Shown here piece after piece: positions 1-7,664 of a stretch of DNA of 64,000 nucleotides. The notes under the pieces are model-generated. The model ran no database searches, had not been told where the DNA came from, and saw nothing but the letters and a program-made list of their open reading frames with translations. A program made the position numbers and the translations under genes. Within the stretch, counting starts at the first letter, position 1. The number at the start of each line of letters is the position of its first letter. Source of the stretch: Sphingomonas sp. PL-96 (GTDB lineage Bacteria > Pseudomonadota > Alphaproteobacteria > Sphingomonadales > Sphingomonadaceae); assembly GCF_020707215.1 (NCBI RefSeq), contig NZ_JAJFET010000006.1, forward strand, positions 183,759 to 247,758. The letters run 5' to 3'.

Positions 1-753
1 GGCCACGGCTTCCGGATCGGCCGCCCCGATCTCCGCCACCAGCGTGGAGAGGTCGACCAGCCCGGTCACGGCTCCGCTCGCCGGATCGATGCGGATCAGA
101 TAGTTGCGGTGCCAGACGTTGGCGAAGATCGCGCCGTCGATCACCTCCAGCTCGTTGACGTTGCGGACGGGCCGGCCGTTGGCGGTGACGGTCAGCTCGC
201 GCCGCACGGCGAAGCTCTTCGGGTCGCGGAAGCGCAGAACGGCTGAGCCGTCCGACTGGACCAATGCCTGTCCGTCGCTCGCCAGGCCCCAGCCTTCGCC
301 GCTGTAGCGGAAGCTGCCGAGGTGCTTGAGCGTGGCGGCATCCCAGCGATGGCCGATGCCGGTGGTCCAGGTCAGGCTGACCAGCGTGTTGCCCCATAGC
401 CCGAGCCCCTCGCCAAACTGGCTGGCGGGCAGCGTCGCGCGGGCGAGCAGCTTGCCGTCCTCCAGCCGCACCCGGCGGACCTCCGAACGGCCCTCCAGCC
501 CGATGCTCTCGTAGAGCGCGCCGTCATGCCACAGCAGGCCTTCGGTGAAGGCCGACGGATCATGCGGGTATCGCGCGACGATCCGCGCGGTGATCGGATA
601 AACGGGCGCCGGGGCAGGCGCGGGTACAGGCGCCGTCTGCCCGATCGCGGCAACGGGGGCAGGGGCGCCCGAAACCAGTGTCGCCGCGATGGCAAGGACC
701 ATCGCGGCGACACGGTTGCGGAACCGCCTGGCCGACGGGCGGCCGGACGGCAT
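1..753 (-). CDS. Glutaminyl-peptide cyclotransferase, 3' end cut by window edge
   Basis: Predicted glutamine cyclotransferase (PF05096 type), which turns N-terminal glutamine of peptides into pyroglutamate, probably in the periplasm. The visible 251 codons begin with an Arg-rich n-region and a hydrophobic stretch ending near Ala-Pro-Val-Ala-Ala, a likely signal peptide, followed by a Pro/Ala linker. The beta-propeller core shows the family start FTEGLLWHDGALYES, then FGEGLGLWGN, LTWTTGIGHRWD and VNELEVIDGAIFANVW. No stop codon is reached before base 1, so the C-terminal part lies outside the window. The start at 753 leaves only 6 bp after the stop of the cold-shock gene, so the two are probably co-transcribed; a second ATG at 702 would remove the basic n-region. 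Family call is firm, physiological substrate unknown. Confidence 0.85.
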   Translation of the reverse strand, partial: MPSGRPSARRFRNRVAAMVLAIAATLVSGAPAPVAAIGQTAPVPAPAPAPVYPITARIVARYPHDPSAFTEGLLWHDGALYESIGLEGRSEVRRVRLEDGKLLARATLPASQFGEGLGLWGNTLVSLTWTTGIGHRWDAATLKHLGSFRYSGEGWGLASDGQALVQSDGSAVLRFRDPKSFAVRRELTVTANGRPVRNVNELEVIDGAIFANVWHRNYLIRIDPASGAVTGLVDLSTLVAEIGAADPEAVA

Positions 754-759
754 TCCGGA

Positions 760-1581
760 TCAGCCCTTGGGCTGGAGGTTCACGGCGGCGTGCTTGCCGC
801 GGCGGTCCACCTCAAGCTCGAATTCGAGCTTGTCGCCCTCGTTGAGCGTGGGCATGCCCGCGCGCTCGACGGCCGAGATGTGAACAAACGCGTCCGGCTG
901 GCCATCGTCGCGCTGAATGAAGCCGAAGCCCTTCATCGCGTTGAAGAACTTGACCGTGCCTGAAGCACGCTCGCCGGTCAGCTGACGCTGCGGGCCGCCC
1001 ATGCCGCCGCCACGCGGGCCGGCATCACGGTCGCGCGGTGCACCGCCGCCGCCTTCGGTCACCGGCATCGGCTCGCCGTCGATCTTCAGCTCGGTGGCCG
1101 AGATGCGGCCGCCGCGATCGACCAGGGTGAAGCCGAGCGGCTGGCCCTCGGCCAGACCGGTCAGGCCTGCCTGCTCGACTGCGGAAATGTGAACAAACAC
1201 GTCCTCGCCGCCGTCGTCGCGCACGATGAAGCCGAAGCCCTTCTGCCCGTTGAAGAACTTCACGACACCCGTGGCTTCGCCAACGACCTGCGGGGGCATG
1301 CCGCGGCCACCGCCGCCGCCACCACCACGGAAGCCGCCACCGCCGCCGCCACCGCCGAAGCGATCCCCGCCGCCGAAGCCGCCGCCACCACCGCCGAAGC
1401 GATCGCCGCCGCCGAAGCCGCCGCCACCGCCGCCGAAGCGATCGCCGCCGCCGCCGTAGCTGCTGCCGCCGCCGAAGCCGCCGCGGTCGCTATAGCCGCC
1501 GTAGCTCTCGTCGCCAAAACTGTCGCGCTTGTCCTTGCCGCGCCCGCCGCGATCTCCGCGGCGCCCTCGATCGAAACTCAT
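760..1581 (-). CDS. Double cold-shock-domain protein with Gly-rich N-terminal tail
   Basis: A 273-residue nucleic-acid-binding protein. Residues 1-95 are low complexity: basic RGG-type residues, then repeats of the form DRFGGGGGGFGGG. Two cold-shock domains follow, around residues 103-168 and 206-272, each with the RNP1 motif (KGFGFIVRDD and KGFGFIQRDD) and RNP2 (DVFVHISAVE and DAFVHISAVE). Single-domain CspA proteins are about 70 aa; tandem-CSD proteins are common in alphaproteobacteria, but the long Gly-rich tail is unusual. It probably binds single-stranded RNA or DNA and may act as an RNA chaperone. A leader of up to about 350 bp lies upstream. The tail resembles eukaryotic RGG/Gly-rich RNA-binding tails; any condensate role is inference. 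Confidence 0.9.
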   Translation of the reverse strand: MSFDRGRRGDRGGRGKDKRDSFGDESYGGYSDRGGFGGGSSYGGGGDRFGGGGGGFGGGDRFGGGGGGFGGGDRFGGGGGGGGFRGGGGGGGRGMPPQVVGEATGVVKFFNGQKGFGFIVRDDGGEDVFVHISAVEQAGLTGLAEGQPLGFTLVDRGGRISATELKIDGEPMPVTEGGGGAPRDRDAGPRGGGMGGPQRQLTGERASGTVKFFNAMKGFGFIQRDDGQPDAFVHISAVERAGMPTLNEGDKLEFELEVDRRGKHAAVNLQPKG

Positions 1582-1935
1582 TGCCCTGTTCGTCTTCCCG
1601 GCTCGCCCAAATCCTCACCATCAGAACCCAAGCGTCGGACGAATGACGCAGGTCTCTGGGCGCACAGGCAGATGCGCCACGTCGCCACCATAGCCGAAAC
1701 GCCCCAAGGCGAAAACCTTTTCGACATTTTTGCGGCAATGGGTGCACGATCGGGCCTGAACCGTGGCGGAGACGGCACAGCTTGGCTCTTTGAACCGGTA
1801 TTTCTACCGATCGGCTGGCGACTGCAAGCGCCCTTGGACCGCGTCCCTGCCGCGCGGCCGCTCGAATCGGGATTGCCGACTCGAAGAAAACTTCCGGCCA
1901 TTGAGCCCGCCCCATGAAGCGTCTAGGCGTGGCAC
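1582..1935. other. 354-bp intergenic region, divergent leader/promoter space
   Basis: Separates the minus-strand cold-shock gene from the plus-strand RNase D gene, so it must hold both promoters. I see no convincing gene, tRNA or repeat. On the minus strand a weak promoter-like arrangement (TTTTCG, 17 bp, TATGGT, around 1690-1720) would leave a transcribed leader of over 100 nt before the cold-shock start, as is typical for cold-shock mRNAs. The promoter reading is tentative. Confidence 0.35.
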
Positions 1936-2556
1936 ATGGCTGTATACCTGCACGAAGAAGACCTGCCCGCCGACGTGTTCGCGCCGGGCGCCGACGTTGC
2001 CGTCGATACCGAAACCATGGGGCTGCACACCCACCGCGACCGGCTGTGCGTGGTGCAGATCTCCGACGGGCGGGGCGACGAGCACCTGGTCCGCTTCGCA
2101 GCCGGCAGCGATTATGCAGCGCCCAACCTGCGCGCCGTGCTGGGTGATCCCGACCGTGTGAAGCTCTATCACTTCGCCCGCTTCGACCTGGCGGCGATCC
2201 GCCACTATCTCGAAACCGTCGCCGCGCCGGTGTATTGCACCAAGGTCGCCTCCAAGCTGGTGCGCACCTACACCGACCGGCACGGGCTGAAGGAACTGGT
2301 GCGCGAACTGCTGGGCCAGGAAATCTCGAAGGCGCAGCAGTCGTCGGACTGGGGCGCGCCGGTGCTGAGCGATGCGCAGAAGGAATATGCCGCGTCGGAC
2401 GTGCGCTACCTGCACGCGATGCGCGAGGAACTCGACCGCCGCCTGGCACGCGAAGGCCGCAGTGCGCTGGCCAAGGCCTGCTTCGACTTCCTGCCGCATC
2501 GCGCTGATCTCGACCTCGCCGGCTGGCCCGAAGTCGACATCTTCGCACATATGTAA
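1936..2556 (+). CDS. rnd: Ribonuclease D-type 3'-5' exonuclease (short form)
   Basis: DEDD-family exonuclease expected to trim the 3' ends of tRNA and other small RNAs. Exo I is VDTETMGL (residues 22-29, Asp and Glu metal ligands), Exo II is YHFARFDLAAI (about 77-87), and Exo III is the DEDDy-type SDVRYLHAMREEL near residue 154. At 206 aa it consists of the catalytic domain only and lacks the HRDC domains of the 375-aa E. coli enzyme; this compact form is usual in alphaproteobacteria. It is the first gene of a plus-strand run: lptC starts 9 bp after its stop, and the rnd-lptCAB order is conserved in sphingomonads. Confidence 0.9.
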   Translation: MAVYLHEEDLPADVFAPGADVAVDTETMGLHTHRDRLCVVQISDGRGDEHLVRFAAGSDYAAPNLRAVLGDPDRVKLYHFARFDLAAIRHYLETVAAPVYCTKVASKLVRTYTDRHGLKELVRELLGQEISKAQQSSDWGAPVLSDAQKEYAASDVRYLHAMREELDRRLAREGRSALAKACFDFLPHRADLDLAGWPEVDIFAHM

Positions 2557-2565
2557 GGGTCGCCC

Positions 2566-3204
2566 ATGTCGGAGATTGCCCGCCGCGAACGGACCGAGCG
2601 CCAGCGATGGGCGCTTCCCGGCAGTCGCCATGACCGGCTGATCCGGCTGTCGCTGGTCGCGTTGCCGGTGGGGATCGGGATCCTGGCGGCGTTTCTGGTA
2701 CTGGCACCGCTGTTCATGCGCGGCGACGTCAGCTTCGTGCTCGACAAGAACAAGGTGGAGGTCGCCAAGGAGCGGCTGCGTATCCAGTCCGCGCGCTATT
2801 CGGGTCAGGATAGCAAGGGCCAGCCGTTCGCGCTGACCGCGGGTTCCGCCGTCCAGAAGAGCTCGGCCGAGCCGATCGTGCAGCTCGACAAGCTCGCGGC
2901 CGAGATCCAGCTGCGGGACGGCCCCGCCAGGCTCAACGCCAACCACGGCCGCTATGACCTGGACAGCGAGCAGATGGCGATCGACGGGCCGATCGCGTTC
3001 CGGGCCGCCGACGGCTATCGGCTCGACACGCGCGACGCGACGGTCGATCTGAAGACTCGCAAGCTGCGCAGCGGGGGTGCGGCCGACGGCACCACGCCGC
3101 TTGGAACTTTCAGCGGCGACCGGCTTTCGGCCGACCTGGAGGCGCGAACCGTGCGTCTGGACGGCAATGCCCGCTTGCGCATTCAGCCCGGGCGAACGAA
3201 GTAG
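2566..3204 (+). CDS. lptC: LPS export ABC transporter periplasmic protein LptC
   Basis: Bitopic inner-membrane protein of the Lpt bridge that receives LPS from LptB2FG and passes it to LptA. The 212-aa product has a basic cytoplasmic N-terminus, one membrane segment (about residues 27-48, LSLVALPVGIGILAAFLVL), and a periplasmic beta-jellyroll domain with alternating hydrophobic strands (LDKLAAEIQLRDG, ANHGRYDLDSEQMAIDGPI). Sequence conservation in LptC is low, so the call rests on topology and position directly ahead of lptA (6 bp gap) and lptB. It begins 9 bp after rnd. The lptFG permease genes are not in the window. Confidence 0.88.
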   Translation: MSEIARRERTERQRWALPGSRHDRLIRLSLVALPVGIGILAAFLVLAPLFMRGDVSFVLDKNKVEVAKERLRIQSARYSGQDSKGQPFALTAGSAVQKSSAEPIVQLDKLAAEIQLRDGPARLNANHGRYDLDSEQMAIDGPIAFRAADGYRLDTRDATVDLKTRKLRSGGAADGTTPLGTFSGDRLSADLEARTVRLDGNARLRIQPGRTK

Positions 3205-3210
3205 GCAGCC

Positions 3211-3759
3211 ATGAACCGTGTTTCGCACCTCCTGCTCGTCGCGGCACCCGTAGTACTGCTGGTGGCGCATGCCGCCTCGGGACAGGTGAGTCACAATTCC
3301 AGCGCGCCGATCGACTTCAGCGCGCAGTCGATCGAGCTGCAGGACCGTGCCAACCGTGCGATCCTGACCGGGGGCGTGACCATCCGACAGGCCACCATGA
3401 CGCTGACCGCGAACCGCGTGACTGTCGCCTATACGGGCCAGGTGGCCTCCGGATCGCCACAGGCATCGCGGCTGGACGCCGCCGGTGGTGTCACGGTCAC
3501 CCGCCCGGATCAAACCGCCAAGTCGAACTTCGCCGTCTATGACGTCAATCGCCGCGTCGTGACGATGATCGGCAATGTGACGCTGACGCAAGGAACCAAC
3601 CGGCTGAACGGCGGACGCCTGTCGATCGACCTCGACACGGGCCGTGCGACCATCGACGGGTCGGGCGTGGCGAGCGGCAGCAGCAGCGGGTCGGCCGGCG
3701 GCGTGACGCAACAGGGCGGTCGCGTGAGCGGCAGCTTTTCGGTCCCCAAGCGCAACTGA
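3211..3759 (+). CDS. lptA: LPS transport periplasmic protein LptA
   Basis: Periplasmic OstA-domain protein that polymerises into the beta-jellyroll bridge carrying LPS across the periplasm. The 182-aa precursor has a signal peptide (MNRVSHLLLVAAPVVLLVAH, cleavage after ASG or nearby), then the OstA core: PIDFSAQSIELQDRANRAIL, GGVTIRQATMTLTANRVTV, and LDAAGGVTVTRPDQTAKSNF. The C-terminal tail is Gly/Ser-rich. Length and position between lptC and lptB match the family. A hairpin follows the stop codon, before lptB. Confidence 0.92.
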   Translation: MNRVSHLLLVAAPVVLLVAHAASGQVSHNSSAPIDFSAQSIELQDRANRAILTGGVTIRQATMTLTANRVTVAYTGQVASGSPQASRLDAAGGVTVTRPDQTAKSNFAVYDVNRRVVTMIGNVTLTQGTNRLNGGRLSIDLDTGRATIDGSGVASGSSSGSAGGVTQQGGRVSGSFSVPKRN

Positions 3760-3773
3760 CGCACGGCCAGGCG

Positions 3774-3796
3774 AAGGGGGGCGGTGTGCCCCCTTT
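3774..3796 (+). terminator. GC-rich hairpin between lptA and lptB
   Basis: AAGGGGGGC and GCCCCCTTT flank a GGTGT loop and are followed by only three T residues before CCC. This is a terminator-like stem with a poor U-tract, 14 bp after lptA. It may be a weak attenuator, or a 3'-end barrier that lowers lptB and rpoN relative to lptCA. Structure read by eye only. Confidence 0.4.
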
Positions 3797-3883
3797 CCCT
3801 GCGCCCCAGAATCATGCACCACCCTTGCCAGCTGCGTGCGTGTCCCGGGCCCTGACCCGCGGCATGCCAGCAGGGAGCCCCAG

Positions 3884-4666
3884 ATGGACGATGTGACCAC
3901 CCTCGCCAGCCCGACCACGGCACCCCAAGCGGAGCCGACGATGGCGCATGGCCTGTCGGTCGTGTCGATCGCCAAATCCTATGACAAGCGCGTGGTGCTG
4001 TCGGACGTGTCCATGTCGGTCGGCCGCGGCGAGGTCGTCGGCCTGCTCGGCCCCAATGGCGCGGGCAAGACGACGAGCTTCTATTCGGTCATGGGTCTGG
4101 TGAAGCCGGATGCCGGGCGCATCATGCTCGACGGCGACGATATCACCAGCCTGCCGATGTACCGCCGCGCGATCCTGGGTCTGGGCTATCTGCCGCAGGA
4201 AACCTCGATCTTTCGGGGTCTTACGGTCGAGAAGAACATCCTGGCGGTGCTCGAACTCGCCGAGCCGGATGCAAAGGCGCGCGGCGCGCGGCTGGAACGG
4301 CTGCTCGACGAGTTCGGCCTCACCCGGCTGCGTGATGCGCCGGCGATGGCACTGTCGGGCGGCGAGCGGCGGCGCGCCGAGATCGCGCGCGCGCTTGCGG
4401 CCGATCCGTCGATCATGCTGCTCGACGAGCCGTTCGCGGGCATCGATCCGATCTCGATCGCCGATATCCGCGACCTGGTCGGGCAGTTGAAGCAGCGCGG
4501 CATCGGCGTGCTGATCACCGACCATAATGTGCGCGAGACGCTCGACATCGTCGACCGCGCCTACATCATCTACGATGGCCGCGTGCTGTTCACCGGCTCG
4601 CCCGAAGAACTGGTGGCCGACGCCAACGTCCGCCGCCTGTATCTGGGCGAGGGCTTCTCGCTTTAG
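3884..4666 (+). CDS. lptB: LPS export ABC transporter ATPase LptB
   Basis: Cytoplasmic ATPase that powers LPS extraction by LptFG. All ABC motifs are present: Walker A GPNGAGKTTS, Q-loop in LPQETSIFRGL, signature LSGGERRRAEIARAL, Walker B IMLLDEPFAGIDP, and H-loop ITDHNVRET. The start at 3884 is chosen because AGGGAG (3872-3877) sits 6 nt upstream; this gives 260 aa with about 20 extra residues before the usual MAHGLSVVSIAKSY-type start (ATG at 3941). An upstream in-frame ATG at 3836 has no ribosome-binding site. It is followed 78 bp later by rpoN, the conserved alphaproteobacterial order. Confidence 0.95.
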   Translation: MDDVTTLASPTTAPQAEPTMAHGLSVVSIAKSYDKRVVLSDVSMSVGRGEVVGLLGPNGAGKTTSFYSVMGLVKPDAGRIMLDGDDITSLPMYRRAILGLGYLPQETSIFRGLTVEKNILAVLELAEPDAKARGARLERLLDEFGLTRLRDAPAMALSGGERRRAEIARALAADPSIMLLDEPFAGIDPISIADIRDLVGQLKQRGIGVLITDHNVRETLDIVDRAYIIYDGRVLFTGSPEELVADANVRRLYLGEGFSL

Positions 4667-4744
4667 AGCCATGGCACAGGCCGGGCGCCTTTTGCGTCTC
4701 GCACGGCACCGGCAGGCTGATCGCGCTCGAGCGGGGCAGGGTTG

Positions 4745-6247
4745 ATGGCGCTCGGTCCCCGCCTCGATCTTCGCCAGTCCCAGTCGCTGGTGATGACGCC
4801 GCAGCTGCAGCAGGCGATTCGCCTGCTCGCGCTCTCCAACCTAGAGATCGAAGGCGTCATTGCCGAGGAGGTCGAGCGCAACCCGCTGCTGGAGGCGGGA
4901 GGCGGTGAGGACGCGGGCGACGGCGAGGCGACCTCGCCAGCCGACGTCGCGGTCGTGCGCGACGAACCTGCGGGCGCCGACGAGCTGGTGCTGGTGGGCG
5001 AAGCAGGCGGCGAAGCGCTTGACGTCGACATGGCGGCAGAGCGGTTCATCGACGATGGCCCCGGCGACGCGATCGGCGCCCTCGACGGCGGCCTGGGGGC
5101 GAGCGGCGCTGGCGCGGGCGGCTCGGGCGAAGAGGGGATCGACCTCGACGGGCTCGCCGCGGACGGTCCCTCGCTTGCCGACCATCTGCTGGCACAGGCG
5201 GGGGCGGCGCTGTCCGGCCCCGCGCTGTTCGTGGCGCAGCAGCTGATCGACCAGATCGACGAGTGCGGCTATTTCACCGGTTCGCTGCTGGACGTCGCCA
5301 ACCGGCTGGGGGTGCCACTCGCCGAGGTCGAGGCGGCGCTCGCGACCATCCAGAGCTTCGACCCGACCGGCGTGGGGGCGCGCACCCTGGCCGAATGCCT
5401 GATCCTGCAGGCGAAGGAGGCCGACCGCTACGACCCCTGCATGGCGCGGCTGATCGACAATCTCGATCTGGTGGCAAGGGGCGCGCTGCCGCAGCTCAAG
5501 CGGTTGTGCGGGGTGGATGACGAGGACCTCGCCGACATGATCCGCGAGCTGCGCGGCTATGATCCCAAGCCCGGCTGCCGTTTCGGCGGGGAGCGGACGC
5601 CGGCGGTGGTGCCGGACCTGTTCGTGGCGCCGCGCGGGGGCGGCTGGGCGGTGGAGATCAACGCGGCCACGCTGCCGCGGCTGCTCGTCAACCGCGCTTA
5701 CTATGTCGAGCTTGCGGGCGGGCGGCAGGACAAGGCGTCGCGCGCCTGGCTGTCCGAATGCCTCGCCAGCGCCAACTGGCTGGTGAAGGCGCTCGACCAG
5801 CGCCAGCGCACCATCATCAAGGTCGCCGCCGAAATCGTGAAGCAGCAGGAGGGCTTCTTTCGCAAGGGCGTGACACAGCTGCGCCCGCTGACGCTGCGCC
5901 AGGTGGCCGATGCGATCGAGATGCACGAATCGACCGTCAGCCGCGTGACTTCGAACAAATATCTCAGCTGCGCGCGCGGGCTGTTCGAACTGAAATATTT
6001 CTTCACCTCCGCGATCCAGTCCGCGGACGGGGGCGAGGCGGTGTCGGCGGCCGCGGTGAAGGATGCGATCAAGACGCTGATCGCCGCCGAGGATCCCCGC
6101 AAGATCCTGTCCGACGACACGCTGGTCGAGCTGCTCAACGCGAAGGGCTTCGACATCGCCAGGCGGACGGTGGCCAAGTACCGCGAGTCGATGGGGATCG
6201 GCTCCTCGGTGCAGCGTCGCCGGCAAAAGGCGCTGCAAGGCGGCTGA
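4745..6247 (+). CDS. rpoN: RNA polymerase sigma-54 factor RpoN
   Basis: Sigma-54, which directs RNA polymerase to -24/-12 promoters activated by enhancer-binding ATPases. Region I is the Gln/Leu-rich LRQSQSLVMTPQLQQAIRLL, followed by an acidic Region II rich in Gly and Asp (about residues 45-145) and the core-binding Region III. The -12 recognition part has LTLRQVADAIEMHESTVSRV, and the C-terminal RpoN box appears as ARRTVAKYRESMGI. The ATG at 4745 lies just after a GGGGCAGGG purine stretch; an adjacent TTG at 4742 would add one residue. Unlike many proteobacteria, no hpf or ptsN follows; the next gene is a ClC channel. Confidence 0.96.
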   Translation: MALGPRLDLRQSQSLVMTPQLQQAIRLLALSNLEIEGVIAEEVERNPLLEAGGGEDAGDGEATSPADVAVVRDEPAGADELVLVGEAGGEALDVDMAAERFIDDGPGDAIGALDGGLGASGAGAGGSGEEGIDLDGLAADGPSLADHLLAQAGAALSGPALFVAQQLIDQIDECGYFTGSLLDVANRLGVPLAEVEAALATIQSFDPTGVGARTLAECLILQAKEADRYDPCMARLIDNLDLVARGALPQLKRLCGVDDEDLADMIRELRGYDPKPGCRFGGERTPAVVPDLFVAPRGGGWAVEINAATLPRLLVNRAYYVELAGGRQDKASRAWLSECLASANWLVKALDQRQRTIIKVAAEIVKQQEGFFRKGVTQLRPLTLRQVADAIEMHESTVSRVTSNKYLSCARGLFELKYFFTSAIQSADGGEAVSAAAVKDAIKTLIAAEDPRKILSDDTLVELLNAKGFDIARRTVAKYRESMGIGSSVQRRRQKALQGG

Positions 6248-6308
6248 AGCGGGGGTTTCCCGCGAATCGCGGTTTTCGTCGCAACCGATCTGGCCCAAGA
6301 GCCGCAGC

Positions 6309-7664
6309 ATGCCATTCCTGTCCGATCGCACGCGCCGCCTGTGGCGAATCCGTACCCGGCGCGGTGCTCTGGGGCAGTGGCCGATCCTCAAGCGGCGGAT
6401 CGCAACCGCGGCCGGTGCGGTGCTGCTCGGACTGGTGGCGCTCGCCTTCGCTCGCGCGAGCGACCTTGCGCAGGAGCTGTTCGGCCATGCGGTGGCGCGC
6501 TGGCCCTATGCGCCGCTGGTGGCGACGCCGCTCGCCTTTGCGGCGATCGTCTGGGCCACGCGCCGCTGGGCACCTGCTGCGCGAGGGTCCGGCATTCCCC
6601 AGGTGATTGCGGCAGGCCAGGCGACCGACAGGATGGCAGCGCAGCGGATGCTGTCGCTGGGCACTGCCGCCAAGAAGCTGGTGCTGACGGTGGGCATGCT
6701 GCTGTTCGGCGCGTCGGTCGGGCGCGAGGGGCCGAGCGTGCAGGTCAGCGCCGCGATCATGGTCGCGCTGCATCGCGTGCTGCGCGTGCCGGTCACCGCC
6801 GGGGTGCTGATCGCAGGGGGTGCGGCGGGTGTCGCCGCCGCATTCAACACGCCGCTTGCCGGCGTCGCCTTCGCGATCGAGGAGCTTGCCGCCGCCTATG
6901 AGCAGCGGGTCGCCATTCTGGTGATGGGCGCGGTGATGATCGCCGGCATGGTCAGCCTGGGCGTGGCGGGCGACTATGTCTATTTCGGCGCCGTCCACCA
7001 GACGCTGCGATTCCATCGCGTGCTGTTGCTGGCGCCGCTTGCCGGCGTGCTCGGCGGGATCGCGGGTGGTTTGTTCACCCGGTCGGTACTGGGGTTCAGC
7101 GACGGTCGGATCGGTTGGGCGCGCGCACTCAAGGCGCGCCCGGTGCTGTTCGCCGGGCTGTGCGGCGTGGTGGTGGCAGTGCTGGGCGTGGTGACCCACG
7201 GGGCGACCTGGGGCACCGGCTATGGCGCGACCCGCACGCTGGTGGAGGGCGGGGCGCTCTCGGGGTGGTTCGGGCCTGCCAAGCTGGTGGCGACGCTTGC
7301 CACGACGCTGACGGGCGCGCCGGGTGGCATCTTTGCGCCCTCGCTCGCGATCGGCGCGGGCTTCGGCAATCTGCTGACCGCGCTGTTCCCATACTCCCCG
7401 CCGGGTGCGGTGGTGGTGATCGGCATGGTCGCCTATTTCGTCGGCGTCGTGCGCGCGCCCTTTACCGCCGTCATCATCGTCAGCGAGACGACGGCTGCCC
7501 GCGGCCTGATCCTGCCGATGTTCGCGGCCGCGTTGATCGCCGACTGGGTGAGTGCTCAGGTGTGTCGCGAACGGCTCTACCACGGCCTTGCCCGCCCGTT
7601 CGTGGCGGAGACCAACGCCGCGCCGCCGACCGCACCGGCTCAGTCGTCGTCCTCATCCTCATAG
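6309..7664 (+). CDS. ClC-family chloride channel / H+-Cl- exchanger
   Basis: Integral membrane protein of 451 aa with the ClC signature segments: GSGIPQV, GREGPSVQ (gating Glu present) and FAIEELAAAY (a Glu at the position used for intracellular proton transfer in E. coli ClcA). About ten hydrophobic segments are visible between residues 35 and 430. The retained glutamates favour a proton-coupled exchanger over a pure channel, but that is inference. The N-terminal 35 residues are basic and Arg-rich. The C-terminus is Thr/Ala/Pro/Ser-rich, and its last 25 bp overlap the end of the convergent exonuclease gene. Confidence 0.9.
   Translation: MPFLSDRTRRLWRIRTRRGALGQWPILKRRIATAAGAVLLGLVALAFARASDLAQELFGHAVARWPYAPLVATPLAFAAIVWATRRWAPAARGSGIPQVIAAGQATDRMAAQRMLSLGTAAKKLVLTVGMLLFGASVGREGPSVQVSAAIMVALHRVLRVPVTAGVLIAGGAAGVAAAFNTPLAGVAFAIEELAAAYEQRVAILVMGAVMIAGMVSLGVAGDYVYFGAVHQTLRFHRVLLLAPLAGVLGGIAGGLFTRSVLGFSDGRIGWARALKARPVLFAGLCGVVVAVLGVVTHGATWGTGYGATRTLVEGGALSGWFGPAKLVATLATTLTGAPGGIFAPSLAIGAGFGNLLTALFPYSPPGAVVVIGMVAYFVGVVRAPFTAVIIVSETTAARGLILPMFAAALIADWVSAQVCRERLYHGLARPFVAETNAAPPTAPAQSSSSSS

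Noticed and set aside
1320..1455. Regular tandem units that could look like a CRISPR or minisatellite array
   Set aside because: The units are about 39 bp, in frame, and encode the Gly-rich tail of the cold-shock protein; there are no unique spacers.
1804..3975. Long minus-strand open frame antisense to rnd-lptC-lptA
   Set aside because: Composition follows from the GC-rich antisense of real genes; no domain pattern, and the plus-strand genes are well supported.
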